A program made the position numbers and the translations under genes. DNA of 22,650 nucleotides from Gnetum montanum (Eukaryota; Streptophyta; Gnetopsida; Gnetales; Gnetaceae): the NCBI GenBank assembly GCA_015680685.1, contig MNCI01038293.1, forward strand, positions 650,060 to 672,709, read 5' to 3'. Under the pieces are notes generated by a model. The model made no database searches and was not told where the DNA came from. It saw only the letters and a program-made list of their open reading frames with translations. This document shows positions 20,356 through 22,650 of the stretch, one piece after another; within the stretch, counting starts at the first letter, position 1, and each line of letters begins with the position of its first letter.

Positions 20356-20380
20356 GCTCCCCTGTAGTGACTCTTTGGCT
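20356..20380. repeat. Isolated piece of the 114-bp repeat unit
   Basis: GCTCCCCTGTAGTGACTCTTTGGCT differs at one base from 19609-19633 in the first array unit. Confidence 0.8.
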
Positions 20381-21470
20381 AGGGAAGATTTATAAATAAT
20401 TGGTTATTTATGATTATGACAAGACATGTGCGTCGACAGAGAGCTTGTCGTCGTTTTCTTCGGCATTAGCAAGGATCATCATAGCATGATCTTGCCAGAG
20501 ATCTTCCCAAGGTCTAGGTTATCAAATGTGTGGAAGTTCTCGTTTTTAAAATTTACCAGGTTAACAACCATATCATCCATTAGATTCCATCAATCAAAGA
20601 ATATGTACATAAAGAAAAGACTTCACTGCATGCGTGAAGGTAAGAAGAAATGATCAAATTTGAACTCTTTAAGTCCTCCCAATAGGAAGGAAAAATTGTT
20701 AAAATTATGACCAAAGTTAGGTTGACATCTCAAATTGGCTGATAATTTTCATGTGCTAGCAAAAATACTAACACTTTTTCATTTTATTGAAAATATATAT
20801 TACAAATAAAAAAGTAGTCACAATCGTAAAAACTGAATGCATCTACTCCATGGTAACTACTAAATTTCAAAGCACAACTATAGAAATAATAAAACCTACA
20901 TAAAATATACAATGAGATAAGAGAAAATGAACTTACAAATGTTCCTTTACATTGAAAAAGGGTGTAGCAAAAGAAGATTACAATTTTAGAATTCCCAGCC
21001 ACTTCAGAAAGCATTGAAAAAAGAACAGAACCAAACTTTAGAATGTTTTTGCATTGGGAATGCAAATGTATAGGAAGGAATGGTAAGTACTGATGACAGA
21101 AGAGCTCAACTTAAAGTGAAACTATGAAAATTGCACAAAATCATCAAAATGTAATGTTCAACACGTTACAATTCACTATAAAAAATTAACAAAAACACAC
21201 ATAAAAAAACTAGCAGAAATTTTGTTTCTAGAAAGAGATTTCAATAACCAAAGACTATTGTTGACACAGAAACTTCAGAAGACCCTTCCCCTTAGGCTAT
21301 AGCTTCAACTGTAGGCATTATCGTCTTTCCTCAAATGCCTCTGGCCCTACCCCTCATCCTGCCCCTATCTGCAAAATTTATGCTTAAAACATACATTCAA
21401 ACAAAGCTACTCAAGAAACATATTGGCCTAATTCATATATAAATTTTATCTAAAAAAAGAAACCTAAATG
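20381..21470. other. Unassigned part of the insertion
   Basis: About 1.1 kb. A GC-richer patch at about 20425-20560 has an open reading on the - strand (DLWQDHAMMILANAEENDD) and another on the + strand; neither is recognised. The rest is AT-rich without a supported gene; the - strand frame at 20784-21065 is Phe, Ser, Cys and Tyr rich and looks accidental. No helicase or Rep motif was found here. Confidence 0.45.
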
Positions 21471-21745
21471 AAGGGATATTTTGGCTATTATAACAAAAAT
21501 TATATTATGATTATCGATGATGTGTGCATGTCGTGGCCCTTAGTGTTAAGCAAGGATGTAGCAAGGGCCGACTGGCCTACTACCTTATTATTGCCTTGGT
21601 TGAAGAAGTGCATGTCGATGAGCTTATTATTGCAACTGAAGCATGGGCCACCATCATAGGTGCCTTTCCAGCACTCTGGCAGAGCTCTGAAGCTGGCGTC
21701 ATCAAAGCTAGTTCAATTGGGCCAGGTGGCCTGCAGCAGTAATTA
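21471..21745. other. GC-richer patch, possible captured gene fragment
   Basis: The composition is clearly less AT-rich than the surroundings. The + strand frame from 21524 to 21742 encodes a plausible peptide with VEEVHVDELIIATEAWATI and IGPGG. The - strand is also open over much of the same stretch. I cannot name a source gene. Helitrons often carry host gene pieces, which is why it is noted, but the direction and identity are unknown. Confidence 0.35.
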
Positions 21746-21833
21746 CAAACAGAGACAGAGACACAATGGAAATGGAATTCTCATTCGCATTCCCATTCTG
21801 CGTTTGGTTGCATTTGGCCTTTTTATGTGTGTA

Positions 21834-21923
21834 ATGGGAATATGAAAAGCTATGGATCTTTGGTTCACATTCTGCGCAACGGGAATATGAAAAGGTGTGG
21901 TTCTTCGGTTCATGTTTTTTCCC
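21834..21923. repeat. 45-bp tandem duplication
   Basis: Two 45-base copies beginning aaYgggaatatgaaaag (21834-21878 and 21879-21923), diverged at several positions, lie about 100 bases inside the right edge of the insertion. Confidence 0.7.
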
Positions 21924-22000
21924 ATTTCATGGGATCTTACATGGCACGTGATGTGGAGGGCGAAAAATGCACTCCCTCCCCCCCTATCCTACAAGACGAG

Positions 22001-22016
22001 TTGGCCTCTCGGCCAA
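22001..22016. other. Terminal hairpin at the insertion edge
   Basis: TTGGCC and GGCCAA (22001-22006 and 22011-22016) form a perfect 6-bp stem with a TCTC loop, two bases from the right edge of the insertion. On the - strand this is the 5' end of the inserted element. Helitrons usually carry their hairpin near the 3' end, so this placement is unusual. Confidence 0.65.
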
Positions 22017-22018
22017 AA

Positions 22019-22203
22019 TAAACCAATTGAGAAGGTGAATATCCTAAACTTGGTTTATAAGTAATTCTATAAGCCCAAAGTACATCTTGTAATTTTTTAA
22101 ATCAATCCTTCGCTTTAGTACGTACAGTTTTTGTTAATATATTTAAAATAATTCTATTAGAATTTTCTACTTGGCCATTTGTTTGTGGATGATACACAGA
22201 TGT
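22019..22203 (-). pseudogene. E3 integrase core fragment
   Basis: On the - strand the frame reads VYHPQTNGQVENSNRII (from about 22203), then LQDVLWAYRITYK and GYSPSQLV, ending at the insertion edge. YHPQTNGQVE includes the third catalytic residue (Glu), which is kept. One stop (22112-22114, TGA at the usual Trp) interrupts it. The first two catalytic aspartates are missing because the upstream part was removed by a deletion that joined this segment to the spacer of the same element. It continues, after the 4-kb insertion, at 17963. Confidence 0.85.
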
Positions 22204-22650
22204 TGGGTGAAATTCCTTGGTGAAGGTCCCCATAGCTCCATGCAAATGCTTCAAATTTTCTATGCAAAATTTCTAATAATTTTTTTTCTTGTTCATTGGT
22301 AAGTTGGGAGTTTATTATTAATGGTTTATTTTGATCTAAAAAGATATACTTAAGTGTATTAGGTAATTCTTTAAGCTCCAATGAATCTTTATTTATAGAT
22401 TGAATTATTTCTCCAACATTTCCTGATCCTAAATTTAGAATTTGGTCAAGGAGATCCTGTTGTTCCTTAGTTGAGGGGTCTAAAGGTCCTTCCTCAAAAT
22501 TATTTAACACTAAGGTTTCCCTATCTTGTGCCATTGCTAAAGTGGGTAGAGTGTAAAGCATTCTTGCTTCCTTCAAGTCTGTATTTAAATAATCTTCTTT
22601 TACCTTATCATATATATTTAGTGTAAAAGTGAGATTTGCAAATGAGAGTT
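22193..22650 (-). pseudogene. E3 protease to reverse-transcriptase spacer, cut by window edge
   Basis: The frame is open from the window edge (22650) to about 22193, with no stop. It reads LSFANLTFTLNIYDK, the end of the protease region (FGNMTLELNVF-like), then LELKELPNTLKYIFLDQ, PLIINSQLTNEQEKKLLEIL and FAWSYGDLHQGISPNIC, the standard lead-in to a Gypsy reverse transcriptase (KGISPSIC-like). At GISPNIC the similarity stops and integrase sequence follows in another frame, so the open frame that runs to 22157 has a chimeric tail. This spacer is homologous to E1 at 5388-5720 but intact, suggesting E3 is younger than E1. Confidence 0.8.

Larger units (their letters stand above)
17964..22018 (-). 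mobile_element. 4055-bp insertion in E3 integrase, probable Helitron
   Basis: The two halves of the E3 integrase frame end exactly at 22019 and 17963, and they join in frame with no bases lost or duplicated, so the insert edges are precise to within one base. On the - strand the host dinucleotide is A|T, the insert starts TTTTGGCC and ends AAAGCTAG followed by host T. Insertion between A and T without target duplication, and a 3' end CTAG-T, are Helitron hallmarks. A PIF1-like helicase relic lies on the same strand. Against it, the 5' end is TT rather than TC, the terminal hairpin is next to the 5' end, and no Rep (HUH) domain was found. A deletion-bearing, non-autonomous derivative would fit. 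Confidence 0.6.

Noticed and set aside
1-22650. CRISPR arrays, bacterial operons, tRNA or rRNA genes
   Set aside because: No regularly spaced repeats with spacers, ribosome-binding-site-led gene strings or tRNA/rRNA signatures were seen; the content is that of a plant nuclear repeat region.

Overview
The window looks like repeat-dense intergenic DNA of a land plant, probably a seed plant with a large genome; a conifer is plausible but unproven. The base composition is AT-rich. I find no intact gene and no tRNA or rRNA. Nearly everything recognisable is a decayed transposable element of plant type: Ty3/Gypsy retrotransposons resembling the Tat/Athila lineages, a LINE, a PIF1-type helicase inside a probable Helitron, and a foldback element. 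Family calls come from reading the translated sequence by eye, without a database search.

Layout. 1-522 is the end of a LINE whose reverse-transcriptase part is inverted relative to its poly(A) 3' end, the geometry expected from twin priming. 523-1217 is unassigned. 1218-8577 is Gypsy element E1 on the + strand: 5' LTR, tRNA-Asp-type primer binding site, gag, protease, reverse transcriptase, RNase H and integrase. It stays in one reading frame for about 4.1 kb despite roughly fifty stop codons. 8577-15145 is Gypsy element E2, same family but on the - strand: truncated 3' LTR, a 2.9-kb decayed extra open reading frame of unknown function, a long spacer, and the integrase C-terminus. E1 and E2 meet tail to tail at a broken junction. 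15146-17416 is mostly AT-rich sequence without recognisable genes, including a small hairpin, a T-rich tract and a dispersed 12-base motif.

17417-22650 is a third Gypsy element, E3, on the - strand. It has lost most of its reverse transcriptase, its RNase H and the start of integrase through an internal deletion. Its integrase is then split by a 4055-bp insertion (17964-22018) with base-precise edges and no target duplication. That insertion carries the C-terminal part of a PIF1-like helicase, a 380-bp foldback element in a TA microsatellite, tandem repeats, an AT-rich domain and GC-richer patches that may be captured gene pieces.

Nothing here appears able to make a working protein. The interest lies in the nested history: at least four mobile lineages inserted, deleted and rearranged, with decay dominated by C-to-T type changes. 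The least explained item is the extra reading frame of E2 (9630-12486), which encodes a long, probably coiled-coil protein that I do not recognise.
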